Shown piece after piece: positions 26,253 through 35,258 of a stretch of DNA of 64,000 nucleotides. Numbering within the stretch: the stretch's first letter is position 1; each line of letters begins with the position of its first letter. Source of the stretch: Kineococcus sp. NBC_00420 (GTDB lineage: Bacteria; Actinomycetota; Actinomycetes; Actinomycetales; Kineococcaceae); assembly GCF_036021035.1 (NCBI RefSeq), contig NZ_CP107930.1:5294006-5358005 (forward strand), written 5' to 3'. The notes beneath the pieces were generated by a model. That model was given only the letters and a program-made list of their open reading frames with translations, was not told where the DNA came from and did not search any database. A program made the position numbers and the translations under genes.

Positions 26253-27122
26253 ATGGCCGTCACCACTGTCCGACGACGCTCCTCCAAGGATCCCGAGGGG
26301 CGCATGCCCCTCATGGACCACCTGAAGGAGCTGCGCAACCGCGCCGTCAAGGCCGGTATCGCCCTGTTGATCGGCAGCGTGCTGGGCTGGTTCTTGTGGC
26401 GTGGGTGGAACGAGCCGTTCTGGGGTCTGCCCAGCTTCCACGGCGGGATCTTCGGTCTCATCCAGGACCCGCTGGTCAAGGCTGCGGCGGCCAAGAACCT
26501 GAGCAACGTCAGCATCAACTTCGGTCAGGTCGGGTCTGCCTTCGACTTCGCCATCAAGGGTGCGATCTGGGTCGGTGTCATCGCCTCCAGTCCGTTCTGG
26601 CTGTGGCAGTTCTGGGCGTTCATCACGCCGGGGCTGACCCGGAAGGAACGTCGCTACGCGGTGGGGTTCATCTCCGCTGCGGTGCCACTGTTCCTCCTCG
26701 GGGCGGGGATCGCCTACAGCGTTCTGCCGAACGCAGTCCGGTTCCTCATCGACTTCACCCCCGAGAACGGGTCGAACGTCATCGACTCCTCGATCTACCT
26801 CAGCTTCACGATGCGCATCATCCTGGCCTTCGGCGTCGGGTTCCTCATGCCGGTGGTCCTGGTCGGGCTCAACTTCGCCCACCTGCTGTCCGGCAAGGCG
26901 ATCCTGAAGCAGTGGCGCATCAGCGTCTTCCTGAGCTTCCTCTTCTCCGCGATCGTGACGCCGACGTCCGACATCACGACGATGCTGTTGCTCGCCTGCC
27001 CACTGCTCATCCTCTTCGCCGTCGCCACGGTCATCTGTCTCCTCAGTGACCGTCGCCGTTCGAAGAACTCCGACGAGCCGGACTACACGAACCTCAGCGA
27101 CGACGAAGCCAGCGCCATCTGA
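26253..27122 (+). CDS. tatC: Sec-independent translocase subunit TatC
   Basis: TatC recognises twin-arginine signal peptides. The 289-residue protein has the family N-terminus MPLMDHLKELRNR before helix one and six membrane helices, with PFWLWQFWAFITPGLTRKERR in the first cytoplasmic loop and FGVGFLMPVV in a later helix. The C-terminal tail is charged. It lies in an operon with tatA and ends four bases before the lipid kinase start, suggesting continued co-transcription. Confidence 0.95.
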   Translation: MAVTTVRRRSSKDPEGRMPLMDHLKELRNRAVKAGIALLIGSVLGWFLWRGWNEPFWGLPSFHGGIFGLIQDPLVKAAAAKNLSNVSINFGQVGSAFDFAIKGAIWVGVIASSPFWLWQFWAFITPGLTRKERRYAVGFISAAVPLFLLGAGIAYSVLPNAVRFLIDFTPENGSNVIDSSIYLSFTMRIILAFGVGFLMPVVLVGLNFAHLLSGKAILKQWRISVFLSFLFSAIVTPTSDITTMLLLACPLLILFAVATVICLLSDRRRSKNSDEPDYTNLSDDEASAI

Positions 27123-27126
27123 CCCG

Positions 27127-28026
27127 ATGACCTCTCGGGGGCGGGTCGGCCTCCTCGTGAACCCGACGGCGGGTCGCGGGGTCGGCCGTGTCGCAGGTGC
27201 GCACGTCCTCTCGACCCTGCAGCACCTCGGTCACCCGGTGACCGACCTCTCGGGCATCGACTTCGCCTCCTCCGCTCGCGCCGCGCGCGAGCGAGCCGGC
27301 GAGTTCGAGGCCCTCGTCGTGGTCGGGGGCGACGGTCTGGTGCACGCCGGCCTCGAGGCCGTCGCCGGCACGTCGACCGCCCTGGGCATCGTCCCCACCG
27401 GCACCGGCAACGACCTCGCCCGCGGGCTCGACCTCCCGCTGGGTGATCCGGTGCGTTCGGCGGAGCTCGTCTCCACGGCCCTGCACGAGGGCCGGTCGCG
27501 GACGGTCGACGCCGTGCGGGTGGGGTCGCACTGGTTCGGCAGCATCCTCGCCTCCGGGGTCGACGCCCTCATCAACGAACGTGCCAACTCCTGGCGCTGG
27601 CCGCGCGGGCCCGCGCGCTACACCCTCGCCGCGGTGCGGGAGCTCGCCGTCGTCCGGGGGCTGCCGATGCGGATCACCCTCGACGGCACCACCGTCGACC
27701 AGGAGTGCCTGCTCGTCGCCGTCGCCAACACCCGCAGCTACGGCGGCGGCATCCTCATGGCCCCCGACGCCGACCCGACGGACGGGCTCCTCGACGTCGT
27801 CGTCGTCGACCGCCTGCCGCCGATCGCCGCGTTGCAGCTCTTCCCCCGGGCTCGCCGGGGTGCGCACCTGAAGCTGCCCGCCGTCCACGTCCACCGGGTC
27901 CGCAGCGTCACCCTCGAGGTCCTCCCCGGCGCAGCGCAGCCGCACCCCCACGCCGACGGCGAACCGTTCGGGCACCTCCCCGTCACCTGCACCGTGGTGC
28001 CGGGCGCGCTGCGGGTGCTCGGCTGA
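27127..28026 (+). CDS. Diacylglycerol/sphingosine kinase-like lipid kinase
   Basis: The 299-residue protein has the DAGK catalytic fold: LLVNPTAGRG near the N-terminus, VVVGGDGLVHAGLEAVAGT (nucleotide-binding GGDG) and GIVPTGTGNDLARGLDLP. The C-terminal beta-sandwich contains NTRSYGGGILMAPDADPTDGLLDVV. Such enzymes phosphorylate diacylglycerol or related lipids at the inner membrane face. I chose the ATG at 27127, four bases after the tatC stop, instead of the long overlapping start. helY follows after 14 bases with its own promoter. Confidence 0.87.
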   Translation: MTSRGRVGLLVNPTAGRGVGRVAGAHVLSTLQHLGHPVTDLSGIDFASSARAARERAGEFEALVVVGGDGLVHAGLEAVAGTSTALGIVPTGTGNDLARGLDLPLGDPVRSAELVSTALHEGRSRTVDAVRVGSHWFGSILASGVDALINERANSWRWPRGPARYTLAAVRELAVVRGLPMRITLDGTTVDQECLLVAVANTRSYGGGILMAPDADPTDGLLDVVVVDRLPPIAALQLFPRARRGAHLKLPAVHVHRVRSVTLEVLPGAAQPHPHADGEPFGHLPVTCTVVPGALRVLG

Positions 28027-28028
28027 CG

Positions 28029-28034
28029 TACTGT
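28029..28034 (+). promoter_or_regulatory. -10 box (TACTGT) of helY
   Basis: TACTGT overlaps the end of the kinase gene region and ends six bases before the helY ATG at 28041, a leaderless-type promoter. Confidence 0.42.
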
Positions 28035-28040
28035 CAGCCC

Positions 28041-30836
28041 ATGGCGAGCCCCGCGGAACGCTACGCGGCAGCGCGCCGTCGCACCGAAGATTCCAGGACC
28101 GAGCTGGCGCAGTTCGCGAGCACGGTGGGCTTCGAGCTCGACGGCTTCCAGCTGCAGGCGTGCCAGGCCCTGGAAGCAGGTCGCGGCGTCCTCGTCGCCG
28201 CTCCCACCGGCGCGGGCAAGACCGTCGTCGGGGAGTTCGCGGCGCACCTGGCGCTGCAGACCGGTCGCAAGGCGTTCTACACGACGCCCATCAAGGCCCT
28301 GTCCAACCAGAAGTACACAGAGCTCGTCGAGCGCCACGGCTCCGCCGCCGTCGGCCTGCTCACGGGTGACAACTCCGTCAACGGTGAGGCACCCGTCGTC
28401 GTCATGACGACGGAGGTCCTGCGCAACATGCTCTACGCGGACAGCCCGCTGCTCGACGGCCTCGGCTACGTCGTGATGGACGAGGTCCACTACCTCGCCG
28501 ACCGTTCCCGCGGCGCCGTCTGGGAAGAGGTGATCATCCACCTGCCCTCGGAGGTGCTGGTCGTCTCGCTGTCGGCGACGGTCAGCAACGCCGAGGAGTT
28601 CGGCGCCTGGCTGGACACCGTGCGCGGGGACACCGAGATCGTCGTGTCCGAGCACCGGCCGGTCCCGCTCTGGCAGCACCTCGCCGTCGGGACCCGGCTC
28701 TACGACCTCTTCACCGATCCCGACGGCGAGGCCCTGGAGGGTGACGAGGGGTCGCTCGTGCCGGGCGCCATCGTCAACCCCGAGCTCGTCGCGATGTCGC
28801 GCCAGCAGGTCCGGTCCGACTGGCTCGCCGGACCGGGTGGTCGCGGTCGGCGCCGGAGCCAGCAGCGGCCCGGCCCGGGCGGTCACCGCCCCTCCGGGGT
28901 CGGCCGTCCCGCTTCGCGCGCGCAGATCCTGGACACCCTCGACCAGGCCGGGTTGCTACCGGCCATCACGTTCATCTTCAGCCGTGCGGGCTGCGACGCG
29001 GCCGTCCAGCAGTGCGTCGCGTGGGGGTTGCGGCTCACCACGCCCGAGGAGGGCCGGGCGATCCGCGCGATCGCCGAGGAGCGCTGCTCGGAGATCCCCA
29101 GTTCCGACCTCGCCGTCCTCGGGTACTGGGAGTGGCTGGACGGGCTGGAACGCGGACTCGCCGCCCACCACGCCGGGCTGCTGCCGGTGTTCAAGGAGAC
29201 CGTCGAGCACCTCTTCGCGGCCGGCTACGTCAAGGCCGTCTTCGCGACTGAGACCCTCGCGCTCGGCGTGAACATGCCGGCCCGTTCCGTCGTCCTGGAA
29301 CGCCTGGTGAAGTGGAACGGGCAGACCCACGTCGACATCACGCCGGGGGAGTACACCCAGCTGACCGGTCGCGCGGGGCGGCGCGGGATCGACGTCGAGG
29401 GCCACGCCGTCGTCCTGTGGTCGAACCAGACCGACCCCGAGGCCGTCGCCGGTCTCGCCTCGCGGCGCACGTTCCCGCTGCGTTCCAGCTTCCGGCCGAC
29501 CTACAACATGGCCGTGAACCTCGTGCAGCAGGTCGGCCGCGAACGGGCCCGCGAGATCCTGGAGACCTCCTTCGCGCAGTTCCAGGCTGACCGGGCCGTC
29601 GTCGGGCAGGCGCAGAAGATCCGGTCTCAGCAGGAGGCGCTGCGCGGTTACACCGAGGCGATGACCTGCCACCTCGGCGACTTCGGTGAGTACTTCGCGC
29701 TCCGCCAGGCCATCAGCGAGCGCGAGAAGGAACTCTCCCGCTCCGGGGTCGCGGCGCGGCGCAGCGAGGCCCGCGAGTCCATCGAGGGCCTGTCCCGCGG
29801 TGACGTGGTGAAGCTCCCCGGCGGGCGGCGCGCGACGTTCGGCGTCGTCCTGGACCTGCTGCCCGGGAAGGGGTTCGACGGGCCGTCCCCGCGCATCCTC
29901 AGCCAGGACCGCCAGGTCCGGACCATCGACTCCGCTGAGTTCTCCGGTGCCGTGGAACCCGTGACGCGGGTGCGGATCCCGAAGAACTTCAACTGGCGGT
30001 CCCCGCAGGAACGCCGCGACCTGGCGTCGTCGTTGCGCAACGCCCTGGCCGAGGTCGGGGGCGGCGACGTCCCGCGCCACCGCCGGACGTCGACGGCGGG
30101 TGAGGACCGGGAACTGGCGACCTTGCGCGACCGGTTGAAGGCCCATCCCTGCCACGGCTGCGCCGAACGCGAGGAGCACGCCCGCTGGGCGGTGCGCGAG
30201 GAGAAGCTGCGCCACGACACCCAGGGTCTGCAGCGCAAGATCGAGGGCCGCACGGGCACGATCGCCCGAACCTTCGACCGGGTCTGCGACCTGCTGGCGG
30301 AACTGGACTACCTCGGGGCGGACGGGTTGTCCGTCACGGACGAGGGGCGCACGCTGCGCCGGATCAACGCCGAGACCGACCTGCTCGTCGCCCAGTGCCT
30401 GCGCCACGGCGCGTGGACGGGGCTGAGCGCCCCCGACCTCGCGGCCGCGGTCTCGACGCTGGTCCACGAGTCGCGCCGCGACGAGGGCGGACGCCCCGAC
30501 CGCATCCCGCGCAAGGTCGAGGCGGCCATCGCCACGACCCACCGCTTGTGGAGCGACCTCACCGACCGCGAGGACCACCACAAGGTGCCCGCGACCCGCG
30601 AGCCCGACGCCGGGCTCGCCTGGGCCGTGCACCGCTGGGCCAGCGGGCACCGCCTCGACGAGGTCCTCCGCGAGGCGGACCTGGCCGCGGGCGACTTCGT
30701 GCGGCGGTGCAAGCAGCTCGTCGACCTGCTGGACCAGATCGGCATCGCCTCCACCGAGCCCGGAGTGCGCAAGGCGGCGCGGGACGCCGTCGACGCGGTG
30801 CGCCGCGGGGTCGTCGCCCACACCTCCCTGACCTGA
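28041..30836 (+). CDS. helY: Ski2/Mtr4-like DEAD/DEAH-box helicase
   Basis: The 931-residue superfamily 2 helicase has motif I AAPTGAGKTVVGEF, motif Ia TTPIKALSNQKY, motif II VVMDEVHYLADRSRG, motif III SLSATVSN, motif V FATETLALGVNMPAR and motif VI QLTGRAGRRGID. The C-terminal 400 residues include a KOW-like arch segment and a helical DSHCT-type domain, as in HelY/Mtr4/Ski2 proteins. A basic, glycine-rich insert (about residues 275-295) lies between the RecA lobes. The role is probably RNA unwinding or processing. The position after tatAC matches other actinobacteria. Confidence 0.93.
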   Translation: MASPAERYAAARRRTEDSRTELAQFASTVGFELDGFQLQACQALEAGRGVLVAAPTGAGKTVVGEFAAHLALQTGRKAFYTTPIKALSNQKYTELVERHGSAAVGLLTGDNSVNGEAPVVVMTTEVLRNMLYADSPLLDGLGYVVMDEVHYLADRSRGAVWEEVIIHLPSEVLVVSLSATVSNAEEFGAWLDTVRGDTEIVVSEHRPVPLWQHLAVGTRLYDLFTDPDGEALEGDEGSLVPGAIVNPELVAMSRQQVRSDWLAGPGGRGRRRSQQRPGPGGHRPSGVGRPASRAQILDTLDQAGLLPAITFIFSRAGCDAAVQQCVAWGLRLTTPEEGRAIRAIAEERCSEIPSSDLAVLGYWEWLDGLERGLAAHHAGLLPVFKETVEHLFAAGYVKAVFATETLALGVNMPARSVVLERLVKWNGQTHVDITPGEYTQLTGRAGRRGIDVEGHAVVLWSNQTDPEAVAGLASRRTFPLRSSFRPTYNMAVNLVQQVGRERAREILETSFAQFQADRAVVGQAQKIRSQQEALRGYTEAMTCHLGDFGEYFALRQAISEREKELSRSGVAARRSEARESIEGLSRGDVVKLPGGRRATFGVVLDLLPGKGFDGPSPRILSQDRQVRTIDSAEFSGAVEPVTRVRIPKNFNWRSPQERRDLASSLRNALAEVGGGDVPRHRRTSTAGEDRELATLRDRLKAHPCHGCAEREEHARWAVREEKLRHDTQGLQRKIEGRTGTIARTFDRVCDLLAELDYLGADGLSVTDEGRTLRRINAETDLLVAQCLRHGAWTGLSAPDLAAAVSTLVHESRRDEGGRPDRIPRKVEAAIATTHRLWSDLTDREDHHKVPATREPDAGLAWAVHRWASGHRLDEVLREADLAAGDFVRRCKQLVDLLDQIGIASTEPGVRKAARDAVDAVRRGVVAHTSLT

Positions 30837-30851
30837 GCCGTCCCGGGGCCC

Positions 30852-31607
30852 TCACCGGGGTGCGGTGACGAACCAGGCGGTGGCCTCCACCGTGAACGCC
30901 CCGTGGGGGAGGAGTTCCGCGCACCGCCGGCGCAGGGACTCTCGGGCGCTGGGCCCCAGCCGGGCCACGTGGTCCCCGGCCGGCCCGACGCCGAGGGTGT
31001 AGGACTCCCACCACGCGTCGAAGGAGTCGTAGCCGACCTCGACCGTGAGCTCGTCGTCGAGGTCGGGCTGCAGACCGGCACCCCGGAAGAGGTCTGCGAG
31101 TTCGCCCTGCCCCCTCCCGGCCCGGCCGGATTCGCCCCGGGCCGCGGGGTCGAGGCTGCGCACCGCCGTCCAGAACGTGGTCAGCGGGCTGCGTTGCCCG
31201 CCGAAGTCCCAGACGCTGGCCGCGACGCGTCCGCCGGGACGGGTCACCCGGCGCATCTCCCGCAGCCCACCCACCGGGTCGGCCATGAAGTGCACGACGA
31301 GTTGGGCGACGCTGAGGTCGAAGGTCTCGTCGTCGTGGGGGAGGAACTCCGCCGCGGCGACCCGCGCGTCCACGCCGGGGAGACGTCGCGCGACCGCGGC
31401 GACGGGTTCCGGGGCGGGGTCGACGGCAGCGACGGCCGGCGCACCGAGCGCGCCGACGAGTTCCGCGGTGAGGGCGCCGGAACCGCACCCGACGTCCAGG
31501 GCACGCTGACCGGGCCGGGGTCCCAGGGCGGTCAGCGTCCGCCGGGCGAGGGGGACGGCGAAGCGGCCCATGAACCGGTCGTAGTCCGCGGCGACGTCGA
31601 AGGCCAT
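30852..31607 (-). CDS. Class I SAM-dependent methyltransferase
   Basis: The 251-residue protein is a UbiE/type 11-like methyltransferase. It starts MAFDVAADYDRFMGRFAVPL, has motif I ALDVGCGSGALT, an acidic residue ending the second strand (AAVDPAPEPV), motif II FDLSVAQLVVHFM and motif III VTRPGGRVAASVWDF. The substrate is unknown. The ATG at 31607 follows TACCGT (31618-31613) by five bases. The gene converges with helY and diverges from the aldo/keto reductase. Confidence 0.87.
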   Translation of the reverse strand: MAFDVAADYDRFMGRFAVPLARRTLTALGPRPGQRALDVGCGSGALTAELVGALGAPAVAAVDPAPEPVAAVARRLPGVDARVAAAEFLPHDDETFDLSVAQLVVHFMADPVGGLREMRRVTRPGGRVAASVWDFGGQRSPLTTFWTAVRSLDPAARGESGRAGRGQGELADLFRGAGLQPDLDDELTVEVGYDSFDAWWESYTLGVGPAGDHVARLGPSARESLRRRCAELLPHGAFTVEATAWFVTAPR

Positions 31608-31658
31608 GCTGGACGGTACGCCCGCGCACCTGCGGGGAGCGTGTGGTTGCCTGAGCGC

Positions 31659-32474
31659 GTGAGCACACTGACGGACACCTTCACCCTCTCCAACGGCGTC
31701 GAGATCCCCCAGGTCGGGTTCGGCACCTGGCAGATCCCCGACGGGGACGCCGCCTACGACGCCACCGCGACGGCGCTGACGACGGGCTACCGCCACGTCG
31801 ACTCCGCCCGCGCCTACGGCAACGAGGCCAGCGTCGCCCGCGCCGTGCGCGACAGCGGCCTGGCCCGCGAGGACGTCTTCGTCACCACGAAGCTGCCCGC
31901 CGAGATCAAGGACCACGACGAGGCCCTCGCCAGCTTCGAGGCCTCCCTGGCCGACCTGCAGCTCGACCACGTCGACCTCTACCTCGTCCACGCTCCGTGG
32001 CCCTGGAGCGAGATGGGCAAGGACTGCCGCGAGGGCAACATCGCGGTCTGGACGGCGCTGGAGGAGATCCACGCTTCCGGACGGGCCCGTTCCATCGGCG
32101 TCTCGAACTTCTCCGTGGCCGACCTGGAGTCGCTGACCGCCGCGACGAGCGTGCTGCCGCACGTGAACCAGATCCGCTGGTTCATCGGCAACACCCAGGA
32201 CGAGACGACGGCGTGGTGCAAGGAGCGGGGGATCCTCGTCGAGGGGTACTCCCCGCTGGCCACCGGTGGTCTCGTCGACGACGAGGCGATCGCGGCGGTC
32301 GCGGCGAACTGCGGCCGCACGGTCGCGCAGGTCTGCCTGAAGTACCTGCTGCAGAAGGACGTCCTGCCGCTGCCGAAGAGCACGACCCCCTCGCGCATCG
32401 CGGAGAACGCCGACCTCGACTTCGAGATCTCCGCCGCCGACCTCACGGTCCTGGACGCGCTGCACCGTGACTGA
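31659..32474 (+). CDS. Aldo/keto reductase
   Basis: This 271-residue NADPH-dependent carbonyl reductase of the AKR superfamily carries the tetrad elements: GYRHVDSARAYGNE (Asp and Tyr), VFVTTKLP (Lys) and VDLYLVHAPWP (His). The binding loop SIGVSNFSVADL and the late PLPKSTTPSRIAENADL segment bind cofactor phosphate. The GTG at 31659 is in the proper place before the first beta hairpin. The stop overlaps the start of the dienelactone-hydrolase-like gene by eight bases, so the two probably act together. Confidence 0.92.
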   Translation: MSTLTDTFTLSNGVEIPQVGFGTWQIPDGDAAYDATATALTTGYRHVDSARAYGNEASVARAVRDSGLAREDVFVTTKLPAEIKDHDEALASFEASLADLQLDHVDLYLVHAPWPWSEMGKDCREGNIAVWTALEEIHASGRARSIGVSNFSVADLESLTAATSVLPHVNQIRWFIGNTQDETTAWCKERGILVEGYSPLATGGLVDDEAIAAVAANCGRTVAQVCLKYLLQKDVLPLPKSTTPSRIAENADLDFEISAADLTVLDALHRD

Positions 32475-33282
32475 CACCGCCCCGGTCGGGAGGGTGCAGG
32501 ACTGGGCCCGGAGTCCGTTCACCGGTGGGGGCCAGACCTACGACTGCTACGAACGGGGCCAGGGTCCCGGGGTCGTGCTCGTCCCGGAGATCCCCGGATT
32601 CACGCCCGAGGTCGCCGGCTTGGCCGACCACCTGGTGGCGGAGGGGTTCACCGTCGTCGTGCCCTCGCCGTTCGGGACGCCCGGGCGGGTGGCGAGCACC
32701 GGTTACGTCGCGGCGACGGTGGCGAGGTTGTGCGTCGCGAGCGAGTTCCGCGCCTTCGCGCTCGGGGCGCACCGGCCCTTCACCGACTTCCTCCGCGCCC
32801 TGGCCTCCGACCTCGCCGGTCGCACGCCGGGCCGGGGCGTGGGGGTCATCGGGATGTGCTTCACGGGAGGTTTCGCGTTGGCCGCGGCCGTCGACGACTC
32901 CGTGGGCGCCGCCGTCCTGAGCCAACCGGCCCTGCCCTTTCCCGTGTCGAGGAGGCACCGGGCCGACCCGGCGACGAGCCCGGCGGAGCTGGACCGGATC
33001 GCCGAACGCGCCGCGACGGGTTCGGTGTGCGCACTGGGTCTGCGCTTCACCCGCGACGCTGCCGTCCCCGCGGCGCGCTTCGCGACGATCTCGGCCCGCC
33101 TCGGGGAGGCGTTCCGGGTCATCGAACTCGACTCCGGGCCGGGCAACCCCGGCGGGTTCTCGAAGGGCGCCCACTCCGTCCTCACCCACGAGGTCCGCGA
33201 GCGCCCGGGTCATCCGGCGTTCGAGGCGCGGGGGCAGGTCGTGGGTTTCCTGCGGGAGCGCCTGGTTCAGTCGCGGGACTGA
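32467..33282 (+). CDS. Dienelactone hydrolase-family protein
   Basis: The 271-residue alpha/beta hydrolase has a cysteine nucleophile elbow GMCFTGG (near residue 135), the hallmark of dienelactone hydrolases, and a late histidine region KGAHSVL. An early VVLVPEIPGFTPEV segment forms the oxyanion region. Chloroaromatic breakdown should not be assumed, as most actinobacterial members have unknown substrates. It overlaps the aldo/keto reductase gene by eight bases and the convergent exonuclease gene by 16 bases at its 3' end. Confidence 0.87.
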   Translation: MTDTAPVGRVQDWARSPFTGGGQTYDCYERGQGPGVVLVPEIPGFTPEVAGLADHLVAEGFTVVVPSPFGTPGRVASTGYVAATVARLCVASEFRAFALGAHRPFTDFLRALASDLAGRTPGRGVGVIGMCFTGGFALAAAVDDSVGAAVLSQPALPFPVSRRHRADPATSPAELDRIAERAATGSVCALGLRFTRDAAVPAARFATISARLGEAFRVIELDSGPGNPGGFSKGAHSVLTHEVRERPGHPAFEARGQVVGFLRERLVQSRD

Positions 33283-34205
33283 ACGAGGGCGGTGAGGACG
33301 CGCTCGACGCTGGACTGGATGCCCCAGCGGTGGACGAGCGCGCCGAGGGCGTCGAGGTCGGCGGGTTCGCGGGGGAGGGTGTCGTCGAGGTCGGGGAGGG
33401 GGACGTCGCGGGCGGTGTTGACGACGACGGGCGCGGCGGTGAGGTAGTCGCGGGCGTCGAGGAGCTTGCGGCGCTGGCCGGGGGAGAGCCCGGTGGTGGG
33501 GTCGTCGGCGGCGGCGAGGAGGGCGGCGAGGTCGCCGTAGCGGTTGACCAGGGCGGCGGCGGTCTTCTCGCCGATGCCGGGGACTCCGGGGAGGCCGTCG
33601 GAGGGGTCGCCGCGCAGGACGGCCATGTCGGCGTAGGCCTGGCCGGTGCTGACGCCGTACTTGGTGTGCAGCCAGGGTTGGTCGACGAGGTCGGCCTTGC
33701 GGACGCCCTTGCCGCAGTAGACGACGCGGACGCCGAGGTCGTCGTCGACGAGCTGGAAGAGGTCGCGGTCGCCGGTGACGACGTCGGCGGGGTCCTTCGA
33801 GCGGACGGTGAGGGTGGCCATGACGTCGTCGGCTTCGTAGCCGGGGGCGCCGACGCGGGTGAGGCCGAGGGCGGCGAGGACGTCGACGATGACGTCGACC
33901 TGGGGGAGCAGCAGGTCGGGGGCTTCCTCGCCACCGTCGGGGGCCACGCGGTGGGCCTTGTAGGAGGGCAGGGCCTCGACGCGGAAGGCGGGGCGCCAGT
34001 CGTCGTCCCAGCAGGCGACGAGCCGGGTGGGGCGGTAGGTGGTGAGCAGGTGGGCGATGGAGTCGAGGAACCCGCGGACGGCGTTGACGGGGGTCCCGTC
34101 GGGGGCGGTGATCGATTCGGGGACGCCGTGGAAGGCGCGGAAGTAGAGCGAGGCGGAGTCGATCAGCATCAGCTTCTGCGCGGGGGCCCCGGTCGACGAC
34201 GTCAT
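33267..34205 (-). CDS. 5'-3' exonuclease / flap endonuclease-like protein
   Basis: The 312-residue protein matches the N-terminal nuclease domain of DNA polymerase I as a stand-alone enzyme. Metal-binding acidic groups are visible: LMLIDSASLYFRAFHG, LVACWDDDWRPAFR, GYEADDVMATL, VVTGDRDLFQLVDD and the helix-hairpin-helix PGIGEKTAAALV. It probably removes flaps or primers. The ATG at 34205 follows TACGGT (34218-34213) by seven bases. A similar gene lies in this neighbourhood in mycobacteria (Rv2090). Confidence 0.9.
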   Translation of the reverse strand: MTSSTGAPAQKLMLIDSASLYFRAFHGVPESITAPDGTPVNAVRGFLDSIAHLLTTYRPTRLVACWDDDWRPAFRVEALPSYKAHRVAPDGGEEAPDLLLPQVDVIVDVLAALGLTRVGAPGYEADDVMATLTVRSKDPADVVTGDRDLFQLVDDDLGVRVVYCGKGVRKADLVDQPWLHTKYGVSTGQAYADMAVLRGDPSDGLPGVPGIGEKTAAALVNRYGDLAALLAAADDPTTGLSPGQRRKLLDARDYLTAAPVVVNTARDVPLPDLDDTLPREPADLDALGALVHRWGIQSSVERVLTALVQSRD

Positions 34206-34212
34206 GAGCCTC

Positions 34213-34218
34213 ACCGTA
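34213..34218 (-). promoter_or_regulatory. -10 box (TACGGT) of the exonuclease gene
   Basis: TACGGT on the minus strand ends seven bases before the ATG at 34205, a leaderless-type layout. Confidence 0.45.
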
Positions 34219-34355
34219 GGGGGTGGGTGGGGTCCGTCGGATGTCGTGGAGGTTCGGTCCGGATGGGTGACGCCGACGAGCGCCGGACGGGTCAAGCTGT
34301 GAGGGTGGGAATCGAATCCACACCGAAGTCACAGCCCGACCAGGGGGGACCTTCC

Positions 34356-35213
34356 ATGAACACCAGCACCCGTCGCCGTCGTCGGATCAGCACGTTGGCC
34401 GTGAGCGGCGCGGCCGTGCTCGCTCTCGGTCTGGGGGCGTGTGGTGGCGGTGACGACTCCGCGAGCAAGCCGACGACCGCCACGTCCTCGCCCGCGACCG
34501 AACTGACCGCGATGCAGGTCGTCAAGGCCTCCTCGGTGCAGTCGAAGGAGGCCGGGAGCGGCAAGTTCTCCTTCACGATGGACGGCACCGCCTCCGGGCA
34601 GGCGCTGAACTTCTCGGGTGACGGCGCGTTCGACATCGCCAAGAACGCCTTCGAGATGACGATGTCGCTGCCCGCCGAGGCCGGGGGGTCGAAGCTGACC
34701 TTCCGGATGGTCGACGGTGTGGCGTACCTCTCGGGTGCACCGCTGACGGCCGAGGGGCAGTGGATGAAGATGCCGCTGGACCAGCTGGGTGCGACGGGTC
34801 TGGACACCTCCTCGATGGACCCGGCGAAGTCGCTGGAGCAGTTGCAGGGTGTCGCCGACGGCGTCAAGGAGGTCGCTCAGATCTCCGTGCGCGGGGTGCA
34901 GGCGAAGGGGTACGCGGGGACGATCGACGCGACGAAGGCCCTGGAGCTGGCTCCGGCCGAGCAGCAGACCGACGAGGCGAAGAAGGCTGCGGCGCAGCTG
35001 GGTTCGATCCCGTTCACGCTCTACGTCGACGACCAGAACCGTCCGGTGCGCATGACCGAGCAGATCACCGTCGAGGGGTCGACGCTGAACGTCTCGATGG
35101 ACTACTACGACTGGGGCAGCTCGGTCGACGTGGCCGCTCCGGACCCGGCCAGCGTCACGGAGGCCCCGAACATGGGCGCCCTGGCGGGCGAGCCGGCGGC
35201 TGCGGGCGCCTGA
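34356..35213 (+). CDS. LppX/LprG-like lipoprotein
   Basis: The 285-residue protein has a twin-basic signal peptide (TSTRRRRRISTL) and lipobox LGLGAC, so it is a membrane-anchored, surface-exposed lipoprotein. A threonine/serine-rich linker precedes an alpha/beta region with alternating strands such as KFSFTMDGTASGQALNFSG and MTMSLPAEAGG. This resembles the half-barrel fold of LppX/LprAFG and LolA-like lipid carriers, but the family match is approximate. Export could be through Tat or Sec. A GGGGGGAC ribosome site precedes the ATG. The gene appears monocistronic. Confidence 0.75.
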   Translation: MNTSTRRRRRISTLAVSGAAVLALGLGACGGGDDSASKPTTATSSPATELTAMQVVKASSVQSKEAGSGKFSFTMDGTASGQALNFSGDGAFDIAKNAFEMTMSLPAEAGGSKLTFRMVDGVAYLSGAPLTAEGQWMKMPLDQLGATGLDTSSMDPAKSLEQLQGVADGVKEVAQISVRGVQAKGYAGTIDATKALELAPAEQQTDEAKKAAAQLGSIPFTLYVDDQNRPVRMTEQITVEGSTLNVSMDYYDWGSSVDVAAPDPASVTEAPNMGALAGEPAAAGA

Positions 35214-35245
35214 ACCCTGCGGTGGGTCCCGCGCGGGGCGGCTCC

Positions 35246-35251
35246 TACGCT
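35246..35251 (+). promoter_or_regulatory. -10 box (TACGCT) of the amidohydrolase gene
   Basis: TACGCT ends seven bases before the GTG at 35259, a leaderless-type layout that fixes the start codon. Confidence 0.45.
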
Positions 35252-35258
35252 GCCTCGC

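Noticed and set aside
34254..34326. tRNA-like fold: TCGGT/ACCGA could pair at tRNA distance, with AATCGAATCC near the 3' side
   Set aside because: Only five of seven acceptor pairs form, the T-loop is not TTCRANY, and no proper D or anticodon arm is visible. It is upstream sequence of the lipoprotein gene.
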